Of a stretch of 64,000 nucleotides of DNA, positions 28,802-37,693 are shown one piece after another. The DNA is from Agrobacterium larrymoorei (GTDB lineage Bacteria > Pseudomonadota > Alphaproteobacteria > Rhizobiales > Rhizobiaceae). The translations under genes and the position numbers were made by a program. The notes beneath the pieces are model-generated. The model was not told the origin of the DNA. It did not search any database and saw only the letters and a program-made list of their open reading frames with translations. Where the stretch lies: NCBI RefSeq assembly GCF_005145045.1, contig NZ_CP039691.1, positions 324,001 through 388,000 of the forward strand, read 5' to 3'. The stretch's first letter is position 1; each line of letters starts with the position of its first letter.

Positions 28802-29129
28802 TTTTTATCCTTTCATGTTCGTTCCGGCTCTGCCCGCAGATGCGGTCTGGCCGTCTTTTTATCAGTCGGAATGGCGGAAATTTCTTGAGGCCTATGGCTC
28901 GTGAAAACTCTGCCGGTGGGCCGCTTTATAACAAGCGGAGTAAATAGAAGGCGCAATACGCCATCAATTTGGGTGCGGGATACGCGAGGAGAGGTTTTCT
29001 GTCAAGCGCAGAAGGGCTCTAAAAGTAACCGTAAAACAAGGAATCGCAGGTGATTTCTGCCGTTGTGGCAAAGAGGTCTCGAATTTTTTGCGCGAAGGGT
29101 TTATATGAGCCCCACAACAAGGAGCAGAA
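28802..29129. promoter_or_regulatory. 328-bp divergent region, rplU / metallopeptidase
   Basis: Holds the rplU leader on the minus strand and the promoter of the zincin-like gene on the plus strand (AAGGAG before 29130). On the minus strand, TTGCGC and TGTTAT spaced by 17 bases (about 28928-28956) could be a promoter for rplU. I see no tRNA, repeat or credible small gene. Confidence 0.35.
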
Positions 29130-29570
29130 ATGGCCCGCATAGACAAGACCGACGATTGGCGGGATCGCCACGCGCCGACAATTTCAGCGTTCGAATCGCT
29201 TGCCATTGAGGCATATGGCCACCTGCCGGAAGAATTTCGCGCCCTGACCAAAGACCTCATCATCGAGATCGCCGATTTTCCGACCGATGACGTCTTCGAA
29301 GACATGGCGCTTGAAACACCATTCGACCTGCTGGGCCTTTTCGAAGGCCGCGGCATTTCGGAACGTTTCACCATGGAAACCGGCGAGATGGTGAACCGCA
29401 TCACCCTCTATCGCCGCCCGATCCTGGATTACTGGGCGGAGAACGAAGAGACGCTCGGCGATATCATCACCCACGTCCTGATCCACGAGATCGGCCATCA
29501 CTTCGGCCTATCGGACGATGATATGGAGCGGATCGAGGAAAGTGCGGACGAGGCTGCTGCGGAGCGGTAA
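29130..29570 (+). CDS. Zincin-like metallopeptidase family protein (DUF1025 type)
   Basis: 146 residues, soluble. The C-terminal HVLIHEIGHHFGLSDDDM carries the HExxH-type zinc site (HEIGH) followed by a downstream Asp/His region, typical of the small possible metallopeptidase family (PF06262). The N-terminal half (PTISAFESLAIEAYGHLPEEF) is also family-like. No signal peptide, so a cytoplasmic protein; substrate unknown. AAGGAG precedes the ATG. Followed directly by a palindromic repeat. Confidence 0.87.
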   Translation: MARIDKTDDWRDRHAPTISAFESLAIEAYGHLPEEFRALTKDLIIEIADFPTDDVFEDMALETPFDLLGLFEGRGISERFTMETGEMVNRITLYRRPILDYWAENEETLGDIITHVLIHEIGHHFGLSDDDMERIEESADEAAAER

Positions 29571-29581
29571 TATACCCATTT

Positions 29582-29670
29582 CCGTCATGCTCGGGCCTGT
29601 CCCGAGCATCTGCTGACGTTGCATTTGTCGCGACGTGTCTGGATCCTCGGGTCAAGCCCGAGGATGACGG
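29582..29670. repeat. RIME-like palindromic element with two hairpins
   Basis: 89 bp bounded by CCGTCAT and its exact inverse ATGACGG. Inside are two perfect 9-bp hairpins with five-base loops: ATGCTCGGG/CCCGAGCAT (29587-29609) and ATCCTCGGG/CCCGAGGAT (29643-29665). It lies between two convergent stop codons. The plan recalls rhizobial intergenic mosaic elements, and its CCGTCA ends are shared with the larger element at 33221-33474. Confidence 0.75.
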
Positions 29671-29681
29671 CGGGAGTGGAT

Positions 29682-29888
29682 TTACTGCTCACCCAACTTC
29701 ATCTCAGGATCGTATTCCTTGCCTTCCACCGTCTTCGTCACAGCCTGGCCGCAGTGCATGATACCGGCTGCGGCGTTGAAAGCGTAGCTTGGGGAGCCGG
29801 CGAGTTCCCAACCCTTGTTCAGCGCCTCTGTGACGCGATGACAAAACTTGGCGTCGTCGGGGCCGGTGATGAAACGATAGACTTTCAT
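29682..29888 (-). CDS. DUF1737 domain-containing protein
   Basis: 68 residues: MKVYRFITGPDDAKFCHRVTEALNKGWELAGSPSYAFN, the DUF1737 pattern (a single small domain with WxLxGxPS). Function unknown. Six bases downstream of the CitE-like gene, so it shares that transcript. Confidence 0.85.
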   Translation of the reverse strand: MKVYRFITGPDDAKFCHRVTEALNKGWELAGSPSYAFNAAAGIMHCGQAVTKTVEGKEYDPEMKLGEQ

Positions 29889-29894
29889 GCTCTC

Positions 29895-30797
29895 TTAAGC
29901 CTTTCTTGCGGCGATGATATCGGCCATTGCGACCAGCCGTTCGGCTTGCGCGACATGCAGCCGCTCGATCATCCGCCCATTGGAGTTGATGACGTTCAAT
30001 CCCACAGATTCCGGTTTTGCGAAAGCGGCGATTATTTCGCGTGCTTCCGCGAGCGCTGCCTCATCTGGTGCAAAGGCGGCATTTGCAGCTTCGATCTGGG
30101 CCGGATGGATCAGCATCTTTCCGTCAAAGCCCATATCCCGGCCTTGTGTGCATTCCTCGGCGAAGGCGTGAAGATCGCGGAAATCGTTCGAAACGCTGTC
30201 GATGACGTCCAGACCGTAGGCGCGCGCAGCCAGCACGACCTGCATCAGCCAGGGAATGAGATAGGTTCGGCCGGGTTTCGCAGGGACACGCGTTTCCTTG
30301 CGCAGATCGTTGAGACCGACGACGAAGCCGCCTAGCCGTCCGCCTTGGGTATGCGCCGCTTCTGCAATCGCCGCGACATTCAGTATGCCGCGCGGGGTTT
30401 CGATCATCGCCCAGATTTTCATCGTTTCCGGCGCGTCAGCCTCGGCGAGAAGATCGGCGACATCGTGAATGTCCGAAGGCTGCTCCACCTTGGGCAGCAA
30501 AACGGCATCCGGTTTGCAGGCAAGCGCCGCTTCGATATCTTTACGACCCGCTGGCGTGGACAGGGGATTGATGCGGATGATGCATTCGCGCTCCGTGACT
30601 GGAGTATCCTGAAAGAGGGAAACCAGATTGGCGCGTGCCTCGTCCTTCATGTCCGGGGCGACTGAATCTTCCAAATCGAAAATCGCGCCATCACAATCCA
30701 GTGAGTGTAGTTTTGCGAGTGCCCGCAGGTTTATTGCCGGAACAGACAAGAGCGAGCGGCGTGGGCGGACAGTATTATCGAAATAAAAATTGGCCAT
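29895..30797 (-). CDS. CitE-like CoA ester lyase (HpcH/HpaI family)
   Basis: 300-residue TIM-barrel enzyme. PRRSLLSVPAINLRALAKLHSLDCDGAIFDLEDSV at the N-terminus contains the CoA/acid-binding Arg and the metal-ligand region; IWAMIETPRGILN carries the conserved Glu and GLNDLRKET follows. FDGKMLIHPAQIEAANAAFAP closes the domain. Relatives are citrate lyase beta-like proteins, malyl-CoA or citramalyl-CoA lyases. It is not next to citrate lyase subunits, so a stand-alone CoA-ester lyase is more likely; exact substrate not assigned. Confidence 0.85.
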   Translation of the reverse strand: MANFYFDNTVRPRRSLLSVPAINLRALAKLHSLDCDGAIFDLEDSVAPDMKDEARANLVSLFQDTPVTERECIIRINPLSTPAGRKDIEAALACKPDAVLLPKVEQPSDIHDVADLLAEADAPETMKIWAMIETPRGILNVAAIAEAAHTQGGRLGGFVVGLNDLRKETRVPAKPGRTYLIPWLMQVVLAARAYGLDVIDSVSNDFRDLHAFAEECTQGRDMGFDGKMLIHPAQIEAANAAFAPDEAALAEAREIIAAFAKPESVGLNVINSNGRMIERLHVAQAERLVAMADIIAARKA

Positions 30798-30908
30798 GCC
30801 GCACTTGTGTCAATCTTTTGTGACATTCGCAAGCTGATAGGCGATGTGAAACCTCTTGCAAGCCGCATGAAGAAGGCCCACATTCGTCTGGACAGAAAGG
30901 TTTGGAAC

Positions 30909-31145
30909 ATGCAGGGCATTCGTACATTCTTCATCGCCGCCTCCAGTATCGCAGTTCTGGCTCTGGCCGCACTCTTCACCGCATCTCTGACGATTGCATT
31001 CGTTGGAACGCTTGCGGTCCTCAGCATCGCCAAGATGTTTTCCGCCCGCCTCAAACCGGCTCCCATTCGTGTCAAGACCGATCCGCGTCGCGAGCAGAAT
31101 ATGCGCGTGTGGAACGATGGCCGCGGCACGATCATCGATCTTTAA
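30909..31145 (+). CDS. Small single-pass membrane protein, unknown function
   Basis: 78 residues from MQGIRTFFIAASS. One or two hydrophobic segments span FFIAASSIAVLALAALFTASL and TIAFVGTLAVLSIAKMF, followed by a basic tail (RLKPAPIRVKTDPRREQN) ending NDGRGTIIDL. GAAAGG lies 10 bases before the ATG, and codon use is like its neighbours, so it is probably real. An in-frame ATG at 30807 is less likely. I do not recognise the family. Confidence 0.65.
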   Translation: MQGIRTFFIAASSIAVLALAALFTASLTIAFVGTLAVLSIAKMFSARLKPAPIRVKTDPRREQNMRVWNDGRGTIIDL

Positions 31146-31279
31146 AAATCCGACGCTTTAACGCGATATCATCCGCGGCGTACCGCAATGGCGTGCTTTG
31201 CTCTTCAAAAGCGCGCCATTTTGCATTATTGGCCAGAAAACTGGGCCAACAGGCGTCCTAAAGAACATCGGAGTGAGAG

Positions 31280-31885
31280 ATGGATAAGTTCACCAAGCTG
31301 ACGGGTGTCGCTGCCCCCATGCCGGTCGTCAATGTCGATACGGACATGATCATTCCCAAGGATTATCTCAAGACGATCAAGCGCACCGGCCTCGGCAAAG
31401 GTCTGTTTGCCGAGTCTCGTTACCTTGAAGACGGCTCGCCGAACCCGGATTTCGTGCTGAACAAGCCCGCCTATCAGAACGCCCAGATTCTCGTTGCCGG
31501 TGATAATTTCGGCTGCGGCTCCTCGCGTGAGCATGCGCCATGGGCGCTGCTGGATTTCGGTATCCGCTGCGTCATCTCGACCAGCTTCGCCGATATTTTT
31601 TACAATAACTGTTTCAAGAACGGCATTCTGCCGATCGTCGTCAGCCCGGAAAATCTGGAAAAGCTGCTGGATGACGCCTCGCGCGGTTCCAACGCGGTTC
31701 TGACCGTCGATCTGGAAAATCAGGAAATCAGCGGCCCGGACGGCGGACGCATCAATTTCGAAATCGATGCCTTCAAGCGCCATTGTCTGCTGAACGGCCT
31801 CGATGACATCGGGCTTACGCTCGAGCATGCAGGCGCTATCGACAGCTTTGAAAAGACCAATGCGTCTGCCCGCCCCTGGGCTTGA
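31280..31885 (+). CDS. leuD: 3-isopropylmalate dehydratase small subunit
   Basis: 201 residues, the swivelling aconitase domain of LeuCD in leucine synthesis. Blocks: [48 protein letters not shown] (the substrate-binding loop), and [31 protein letters not shown] precedes the ATG. leuB follows 187 bp downstream; leuC is not in the window, so the pathway is split as in other rhizobia. Confidence 0.97.
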   Translation: MDKFTKLTGVAAPMPVVNVDTDMIIPKDYLKTIKRTGLGKGLFAESRYLEDGSPNPDFVLNKPAYQNAQILVAGDNFGCGSSREHAPWALLDFGIRCVISTSFADIFYNNCFKNGILPIVVSPENLEKLLDDASRGSNAVLTVDLENQEISGPDGGRINFEIDAFKRHCLLNGLDDIGLTLEHAGAIDSFEKTNASARPWA

Positions 31886-32072
31886 TATGATTTGAAAACG
31901 TGAGAGCCGATTTGGTGCGCGACCCGTACCGAATCGGCTTTTGCTTTGCTTGAAATGCACAAAATCCAGCGTTAAGAAGCCGACATCTCGCAGCGATATG
32001 TTGCGACATACGGATTTTGACGCGCGCGTTTCGAATGGCACTCAGTCCCTCAACGCGCCAAGGAGGATTTTC

Positions 32073-33179
32073 ATGACAGTGCGCTCGCTCTTCCTGCTGC
32101 CCGGTGATGGCATTGGCCCAGAGGCCATGGCCGAAGTCCGCAAGCTGATCGATTACATGAACAGCGAGAAGAGCGCGGGCTTCACCGTCGAAGAAGGTCT
32201 GGTCGGCGGCTGCGCCTACGACGCGCATGGTGTGGCAATTTCCGATGCGGATATGGAAAAGGCGCTTGCTGCCGATGCAATCCTGTTCGGCGCCGTCGGC
32301 GGCCCGAAGTGGGATGGTGTACCTTATGAAGTGCGCCCGGAAGCGGGCCTGCTGCGTCTGCGCAAGGATCTGGAACTGTTCGCAAATCTGCGTCCAGCCA
32401 TCTGCTATCCGGCCCTCGCCGCCGCCTCATCCTTGAAGCCTGAGCTGGTCGAAGGCCTCGATATCCTCATCGTTCGCGAATTGACGGGTGGCGTATACTT
32501 CGGCGAGCCGAAGCAGATCATTGATCTCGGCAATGGCCAGAAGCGCGGTATCGACACGCAGATCTACGACACATTCGAAATCGAGCGCATCGCAAGCGTT
32601 GCTTTCGAACTGGCCCGCACGCGCGACAACCGCGTCTGCTCCATGGAAAAACGCAATGTCATGAAATCCGGCGTGCTGTGGAACCAGGTCGTGACCGAAA
32701 CGCATGCGGCCAAGTACAAGGATGTGCAACTGGAGCACATGCTGGCAGATGCCGGTGGCATGCAGTTGGTGCGCAAGCCGAAGCAGTTCGATGTCATCGT
32801 GACGGACAACCTGTTTGGCGACATGCTTTCCGATGTTGCTGCCATGCTGACCGGCTCGCTCGGCATGCTGCCATCCGCGTCTCTCGGCGCACCGGATGCC
32901 AAGACCGGCAAGCGCAAGGCCATGTATGAGCCCGTTCATGGCTCTGCACCGGATATCGCTGGGAAGGGTATTGCCAACCCCATCGCGATGATCGCCTCCT
33001 TTGCCATGTGCCTGCGCTATTCCTTCAACATGGTTGAGGATGCGACGAAGCTTGAGACGGCAATCGCCAATGTCCTCGAAAAAGGCATCCGCACCGCCGA
33101 CATCATGGCGGAAGGCTCGCGTCAGGTCAGCACGTCTGAAATGGGTGATGCAGTTCTGGCGGAATTCAAGGCTCTGTAA
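32073..33179 (+). CDS. leuB: 3-isopropylmalate dehydrogenase
   Basis: 368 residues. NAD-dependent oxidative decarboxylation in leucine synthesis. [33 protein letters not shown], and [13 protein letters not shown] are LeuB blocks; the active-site Tyr/Lys region and [31 protein letters not shown] are intact, ending in a NAD-binding [24 protein letters not shown] lies 6-11 bases before the ATG, which excludes the longer in-frame start. A large palindromic element begins 41 bp after the stop. Confidence 0.97.
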   Translation: MTVRSLFLLPGDGIGPEAMAEVRKLIDYMNSEKSAGFTVEEGLVGGCAYDAHGVAISDADMEKALAADAILFGAVGGPKWDGVPYEVRPEAGLLRLRKDLELFANLRPAICYPALAAASSLKPELVEGLDILIVRELTGGVYFGEPKQIIDLGNGQKRGIDTQIYDTFEIERIASVAFELARTRDNRVCSMEKRNVMKSGVLWNQVVTETHAAKYKDVQLEHMLADAGGMQLVRKPKQFDVIVTDNLFGDMLSDVAAMLTGSLGMLPSASLGAPDAKTGKRKAMYEPVHGSAPDIAGKGIANPIAMIASFAMCLRYSFNMVEDATKLETAIANVLEKGIRTADIMAEGSRQVSTSEMGDAVLAEFKAL

Positions 33180-33220
33180 GGGGCTGGCATCGAGTTTCGT
33201 CGTTCTCGGCCTTTGCCATC

Positions 33221-33474
33221 GCTGTCCGGTTTAAACTGAGTTGGTAGTTTGGGGCGAGAACAGCTCTCATATCCGTCACCCGCACTTGATGCGGGGTCCA
33301 GCAGACGCGCGTCTGCGCGTCGAAAGAGTCTTTCAGACCAAGGACTTGGTCTGAATGGATCCCGGATCAAGTTCGGGATGACGGAAGTGGGGAGTGCCGT
33401 TGCCGCATTCATAGCCAGCGTTGCACTGGCGAGTCCGAGACCTATACCACGCCAATAAGTCTCAACCGGACAGC
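33221..33474. repeat. 254-bp palindromic MITE/RIME-like element
   Basis: Ends are perfect 11-bp inverted repeats GCTGTCCGGTT (33221-33231) and AACCGGACAGC (33464-33474), with imperfect matching continuing inward. At the middle is a perfect 10-bp dyad TTCAGACCAA/TTGGTCTGAA (33332-33355). Each arm carries CCGTCA...CCCG-hairpin-TCCA modules (CCGTCA 33273-33278, TGACGG 33379-33384). The left arm also has the palindrome GCAGACGCGCGTCTGC (33301-33316). No coding frame. The left arm recurs inverted at 52079-52201. Confidence 0.8.
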
Positions 33475-33529
33475 AGTGGGACATGCCCGAGGATGATGTC
33501 TATGGGTTCGGCAGAGGCTGCGCTTCCCG

Positions 33530-34780
33530 TTATTTCCCCGTCTCATCCGGCTTAACCGCAATCGAATGAATGGTCGGCTCTTCCGAGGGCTGGCCGATGT
33601 CTTCGCCCTTTGCCAGCAGTGGCTCGTAGCGCTTGTCGGTCAGCGTCTTTAGAAAGGCGACGATAGCGTCCACGCGCTTGTCATCCAGAGCGGGCGCGGA
33701 GGTCAGCTCCGTCATGGCGATGTTTTCCGGGACTTCCGGTGCATCCCACTTCTCACCCGTTTCCGGGTTGATCTGACGGCTTGGTTTCTTGCTCTTGTAC
33801 TTCACATAAAACAGCACGACGGTCCGCAAGTCCTTGAACACGCCATTGTGCATGTAAGGACCAGTCACCGCGACATTGCGCAGGGACGGTACCTTGAACT
33901 TGCCACGCTGGGCCGGATCACCAGCGACTGCGGGGTTCTGCGCAAGGCCCAGATCTATCGCGTCCGTCTTCGAACCATTGGCGGCACGCACGCCCTTATT
34001 GGCGGGAACGCCGATGTTGAAATATTTGTGGTTGGTAAAGACGCCGTCCGAGAGGCCGTGCTGTCCCTGGATCGTATGGCAGGTGTTGCAATTGGTGAAT
34101 TGCGAGGAGGACATCAGCACGCGACCGAGCTCTTCCTGATCGGTCAGCTTCTCTTCGCCACGTAGGAAGCGATCATATTTCGAATCGAAGGTGGAGAGCG
34201 CATCCGTGCGTTCGAAAGCGGCGAGCGCCTTGCCCATGGCAGCGAAGGCAGCGTCGTCATTCTGAAAGACATCGGCTCCGAATTGCGTGCCGAAGGCGCT
34301 GGCATAATCCGGGTTTTCCTTCAGCCGCTTCACTACGCTCGTCTTGTCCGGCATTCCCATCTCAGTGGGGTTGAGCGGTGGGCCGCCAGCCTGATCTTCG
34401 AGTGTCGCAGCGCGACCATCCCAGAACTGGCCGCCGACATATTCTCCAAGCTCGTTCTTGCCGAAGGGCGGAGAGAATCTGGCATAGGCCGTTGTCGGTG
34501 CGTTGCGATCCCCCAGAGACGTGCCGTCATCCCCCAGAGAAACTGCATGACCGATCTTTTCCGACTCGCGGATATCGGTGAAGCCATTGGCCTGCGTGTG
34601 GCAGGTGGAGCAGGCCATTGTCCGGTTCATCGACAGATTGGGGTCGTGGAACAGCGCTTCCCCGAGCTTTTCAAGCGTCGAATAATTCTCGCCGCTATGT
34701 GCAGCAACACCCCCGCCTACGGCAACAGGAAGGAGAATGAGCGCCGCAACGGCAAGGAAACGAGAGAAATGCCTGACCAT
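33530..34780 (-). CDS. Di-heme cytochrome c peroxidase family protein
   Basis: 416 residues, exported (signal FLAVAALILLPVAVGGGVAAHS). Two c-type heme motifs, CSTCH (Cys57-His61) and CNTCH (in the middle of the protein), fit the CcpA/MauG superfamily, which uses one high-potential and one peroxidatic heme to reduce H2O2 or modify proteins in the periplasm. A late MHNGVFKDLRTVVLFY block and a proline-rich C-terminal tail follow. An electron donor is not encoded nearby. TAA stop lies 55 bp past the repeat element. Confidence 0.88.
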   Translation of the reverse strand: MVRHFSRFLAVAALILLPVAVGGGVAAHSGENYSTLEKLGEALFHDPNLSMNRTMACSTCHTQANGFTDIRESEKIGHAVSLGDDGTSLGDRNAPTTAYARFSPPFGKNELGEYVGGQFWDGRAATLEDQAGGPPLNPTEMGMPDKTSVVKRLKENPDYASAFGTQFGADVFQNDDAAFAAMGKALAAFERTDALSTFDSKYDRFLRGEEKLTDQEELGRVLMSSSQFTNCNTCHTIQGQHGLSDGVFTNHKYFNIGVPANKGVRAANGSKTDAIDLGLAQNPAVAGDPAQRGKFKVPSLRNVAVTGPYMHNGVFKDLRTVVLFYVKYKSKKPSRQINPETGEKWDAPEVPENIAMTELTSAPALDDKRVDAIVAFLKTLTDKRYEPLLAKGEDIGQPSEEPTIHSIAVKPDETGK

Positions 34781-34891
34781 GTCAGAAACGCCGGAAAAGT
34801 GGAAACCGGCAGGCTCTATAGCATCTTCATGACGCGAAGCACAGAAACTTTCTTGGCACGCTCCACTTTGCCGCAGGCCGTTCGGTCTGCT

Positions 34892-35269
34892 TTAGACTTC
34901 GAAGTAATTTTCGAAGGATTCCGGGAAGCTCTGGCGTGCCACGCGCTCATCGATGACCAGCATTGCCTCATAGGACAGAGGATCGAAATTCTTCTCGGCG
35001 GCCAATACTTCGCGCCCGAACAGCAGGTTAAGGCGGGCGGCATCGAGATTGCCGCGCTCGAAAGGCTCAGCACCGAAATGATGCCATAGCGCGTGTAGGA
35101 AGGCAGCGTCCACCTTATGCTCCGGCGTGCCGGGACGTGCCTTGCGCGGGATCTGCTTGATGGGGGTCACGCCGCGCGGATTGGCGCGGCGGATAGTAAA
35201 TTGAATACCCGTGCCCGGCATGCCAGATGGAAAGCCACGGTGTTTCGTCATGTCGGGCAGGTTCGCCAT
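34892..35269 (-). CDS. Hypothetical protein, 125 aa, coupled to GST gene
   Basis: Soluble, Arg/Pro-rich N-terminus (MTKHRGFPSGMPGTGIQFTI, then RGVTPIKQIPRKARPGTPEHK), then a helical C-terminal half (DAAFLHALWHHFGAEPFERGNLDAARLNLLFGREVL). No signal peptide, no membrane segment, no motif I recognise. It starts 11 bp after the YghU-type gene and is probably co-transcribed with it. Codon use matches its neighbours, which supports a real gene. Confidence 0.65.
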   Translation of the reverse strand: MANLPDMTKHRGFPSGMPGTGIQFTIRRANPRGVTPIKQIPRKARPGTPEHKVDAAFLHALWHHFGAEPFERGNLDAARLNLLFGREVLAAEKNFDPLSYEAMLVIDERVARQSFPESFENYFEV

Positions 35270-35280
35270 TCGTCTATCCT

Positions 35281-36177
35281 TCAGCTCTTGCCGATCTTGT
35301 CCTGCGTCTTCGTATCGAAATCGGACGCGTCGTGACGTTCATGTAGCTGTTCCGAAGGATCACCGGAAGCCTTGTTGACCATGCGTCCACGTTTGACGGC
35401 GGGACGTTCGGCAATTTCATCGGCCCAGCGCTTTACATTTTTATAGCTCGCCGCATCCAGAAACACTTCGGCATTCGGATAGGACTGGCCGCGCGTGAGG
35501 TTGCCATACCACGGCCAGATGGCGATATCCGCGATGGAATATTCATCGCCTGCCATATAGCGATTATTCGCCAGATGACGATCGAGCACATCCAGCTGGC
35601 GCTTGGCTTCCATGGCGAAACGGTCGATGGCATATTTGATGTGGATCGGCGCATAGGCGTAGAAATGGCCAAAACCGCCGCCGAGGAAGGGGGCAGAACC
35701 CATCTGCCAGAACAGCCAGTTCAAAGCTTCGGTCCGGCCCTTATGATCCTTTGGCAGGAAAGCGCCGAATTTTTCCGCGAGATAAAGCAGGATCGCGCCG
35801 CTTTCGAAAACGCGCGTCGGCTCCGGCGTGGAATGATCGAACAGCGCAGGGATCTTGGAGTTCGGATTGACCTCGACAAAGCCGGAGCCGAACTGGTCGC
35901 CATCGCCGATCTTGATCAGCCAGGCATCATATTCTGCGCCGGAATGACCGGCAGCGAGAAGCTCTTCCAAAAGAATGCCAACCTTCTGGCCATTTGGCGT
36001 CGCCAGCGAATAAAGCTGAAGCGGGTGCTTGCCGACCGGTAGTTCCTTCTCATGCGTGGAACCTGCAATCGGACGGTTGATGTTGGCAAAAGCGCCACCA
36101 TTGCCCTTTTCCCACTGCCAGACCTCAGGCGGCTGGTAACCAGCGGGGAAGTTGTTTTCGGGAGACTTGTCGGCCAT
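35281..36177 (-). CDS. yghU: Glutathione-dependent disulfide-bond oxidoreductase (YghU-type GST)
   Basis: 298 residues, the long GST form. An N-terminal extension (PPEVWQWEKGNGGAFANINRPIAGSTHEKELP) leads into the thioredoxin-like domain with HPLQLYSLATPNGQKVGILLEEL, where the family uses backbone and Thr/Asn contacts rather than a catalytic Cys. NPNSKIPALFDH and ESGAILLYLAEKFGAF (glutathione site) follow, then an all-helical domain with YSIADIAIWPWYG. E. coli YghU reduces disulfides and organic hydroperoxides with glutathione. Next to the 125-residue gene. Confidence 0.92.
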   Translation of the reverse strand: MADKSPENNFPAGYQPPEVWQWEKGNGGAFANINRPIAGSTHEKELPVGKHPLQLYSLATPNGQKVGILLEELLAAGHSGAEYDAWLIKIGDGDQFGSGFVEVNPNSKIPALFDHSTPEPTRVFESGAILLYLAEKFGAFLPKDHKGRTEALNWLFWQMGSAPFLGGGFGHFYAYAPIHIKYAIDRFAMEAKRQLDVLDRHLANNRYMAGDEYSIADIAIWPWYGNLTRGQSYPNAEVFLDAASYKNVKRWADEIAERPAVKRGRMVNKASGDPSEQLHERHDASDFDTKTQDKIGKS

Positions 36178-36289
36178 GAAAATCCGTCCTTGTTTCAGGT
36201 GGGTTCGGTGTCCTAAGCAATATAGGAAGGTGGAAGCGTTTCCTCCACTCCTATGAAAACAGAATTAGGCCAACACCGCAAAGAAGCAT

Positions 36290-37603
36290 CTAACCCTTTG
36301 CGATTGCGTGGAAAAATGTACCCGAAACATGGCCGCGCCGTTCGCCAGAAGTACCGAGCGGTTTGCCTTGCCCATCGGCAATTTCGGCAAAGGGCAGATC
36401 ATTGCCGGGTTCGATGACGCGGGCGTAGTGGAATTCATGGCCGCGAAGAACATCACCCGCTTTGCCAAGTGGGCCGTCCGTCGCAATTTTCGCCTGACGA
36501 TAACCGAGGTTCATCTTGCGCTTGGCAAAGCTGGTGGCGTGGGAGAGCAGGCCGGTCATAGGGTGCGTTACGCCGTCTGCATCTTCCAGCGCTTCGCCCA
36601 GCACCATGTAGCCGCCACATTCACCGTGAACCGGTTTGTTTTCGGCGAAACGTGAGAGCTCAGCCTTGAAGCCTGCGGCGCAGGCCAGTTGACCTGCGTA
36701 TAGTTCCGGGTATCCGCCGGGCAGCCAGCAGATGTCGCAGGACGGATCTGGGCCTTCATCGGCAAGCGGCGAGAAGGACACGATTTCAGCACCCGCTTCG
36801 CGCCACTGGCGCTTGAGATGCGGGTAGAGGAAGGTAAACGCCGCATCGTCTGCAAGCGCAATGCGTTGGCCGGGGGGCGAAATGCCTGCATCTGGCGACG
36901 TTTCGGAAATGGTGATGGGCTTTGCTAAGGAAAACAGCGCATCGAGATCGATTGCCCGCTCCATCGTATCGGCCAAGCGCTCGATATGTGCGTCGATTTC
37001 TGGATGCTCGCTCGCCTGTACCAGCCCGAGATGACGTTCGGGGAGGATGAGCGATGGATCGCGCATAACGCATCCAGCGACGGGAAGCCCGATCTTTTCG
37101 ATGGCCTCGGTGCAGAGCTTGCGATGGCGCTCGCTGCCTGCGCGGTTGAGGACGACGGCGGCCATCTTCACGGCGGGGTCGTAATGGGCAAAGCCATGCG
37201 CCATGGCGGCAGCGGTTTGGGACTGGCCGGAAACATCCAGCACCAGCAGCACGGGAATGCCGAAGAGGCGCGAAAGATCGGCAGCCGAGCCGGTGCGATT
37301 ATCCGCAACGGGAATGCCATCGAACAGGCCCATGGCGCTTTCGATCAAGAGCAGTTCCGCACCATCGGCCTGCTGGGCGAGCAGATGACGCAGCAAATCC
37401 GGCTGCATGGCCCAACTGTCCAGATTGAGGCCGGGTGTGCCCGTTGCGAAAGCATGAAAGCCCGGATCGATGTAATCCGGCCCCGTCTTGATGCCACGCA
37501 CCTTCACGCCACGACGGGCAAAGGCTCTCAGCAGACCGATGGTCACGCTGGTTTTGCCGGATCCGGAGCGTGGCGCGCCGATGATGATGGCTTTTGCAGT
37601 CAT
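36290..37603 (-). CDS. cobB: Cobyrinate/hydrogenobyrinate a,c-diamide synthase
   Basis: 437 residues from MTAKAIIIGAPRSGSGKTS. Amidates the a and c carboxylates of (hydrogeno)byrinic acid with glutamine and ATP in cobalamin synthesis. The N-terminal dethiobiotin-synthetase-like domain has the P-loop GAPRSGSGKTSV and GIKTGPDYIDPGFH. The C-terminal glutamine amidotransferase domain carries the nucleophile in HGECGGYMVLGE. An alternative start 11 codons upstream (37636) exists; a much longer open frame runs on into the opposite strand of cbiD and is not coding. Divergent from cbiD across about 90 bp. Confidence 0.94.
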   Translation of the reverse strand: MTAKAIIIGAPRSGSGKTSVTIGLLRAFARRGVKVRGIKTGPDYIDPGFHAFATGTPGLNLDSWAMQPDLLRHLLAQQADGAELLLIESAMGLFDGIPVADNRTGSAADLSRLFGIPVLLVLDVSGQSQTAAAMAHGFAHYDPAVKMAAVVLNRAGSERHRKLCTEAIEKIGLPVAGCVMRDPSLILPERHLGLVQASEHPEIDAHIERLADTMERAIDLDALFSLAKPITISETSPDAGISPPGQRIALADDAAFTFLYPHLKRQWREAGAEIVSFSPLADEGPDPSCDICWLPGGYPELYAGQLACAAGFKAELSRFAENKPVHGECGGYMVLGEALEDADGVTHPMTGLLSHATSFAKRKMNLGYRQAKIATDGPLGKAGDVLRGHEFHYARVIEPGNDLPFAEIADGQGKPLGTSGERRGHVSGTFFHAIAKG

Positions 37604-37693
37604 TGCAGAATTCTCGTTTGAAGGCACGTTCGACATTGCTTGCGTCAGTTGTTTACCGATGACGGCAGAGGCTGCAAGGTCTATAGGATAATC

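Noticed and set aside
28813..28902. 29-codon plus-strand frame upstream of rplU
   Set aside because: No ribosome site and it lies in the rplU leader; likely chance.
37604..37693. Cobalamin riboswitch in the cobB-cbiD gap
   Set aside because: The gap is only 90 bp and no B12-box (GCCACTG-type) is visible.
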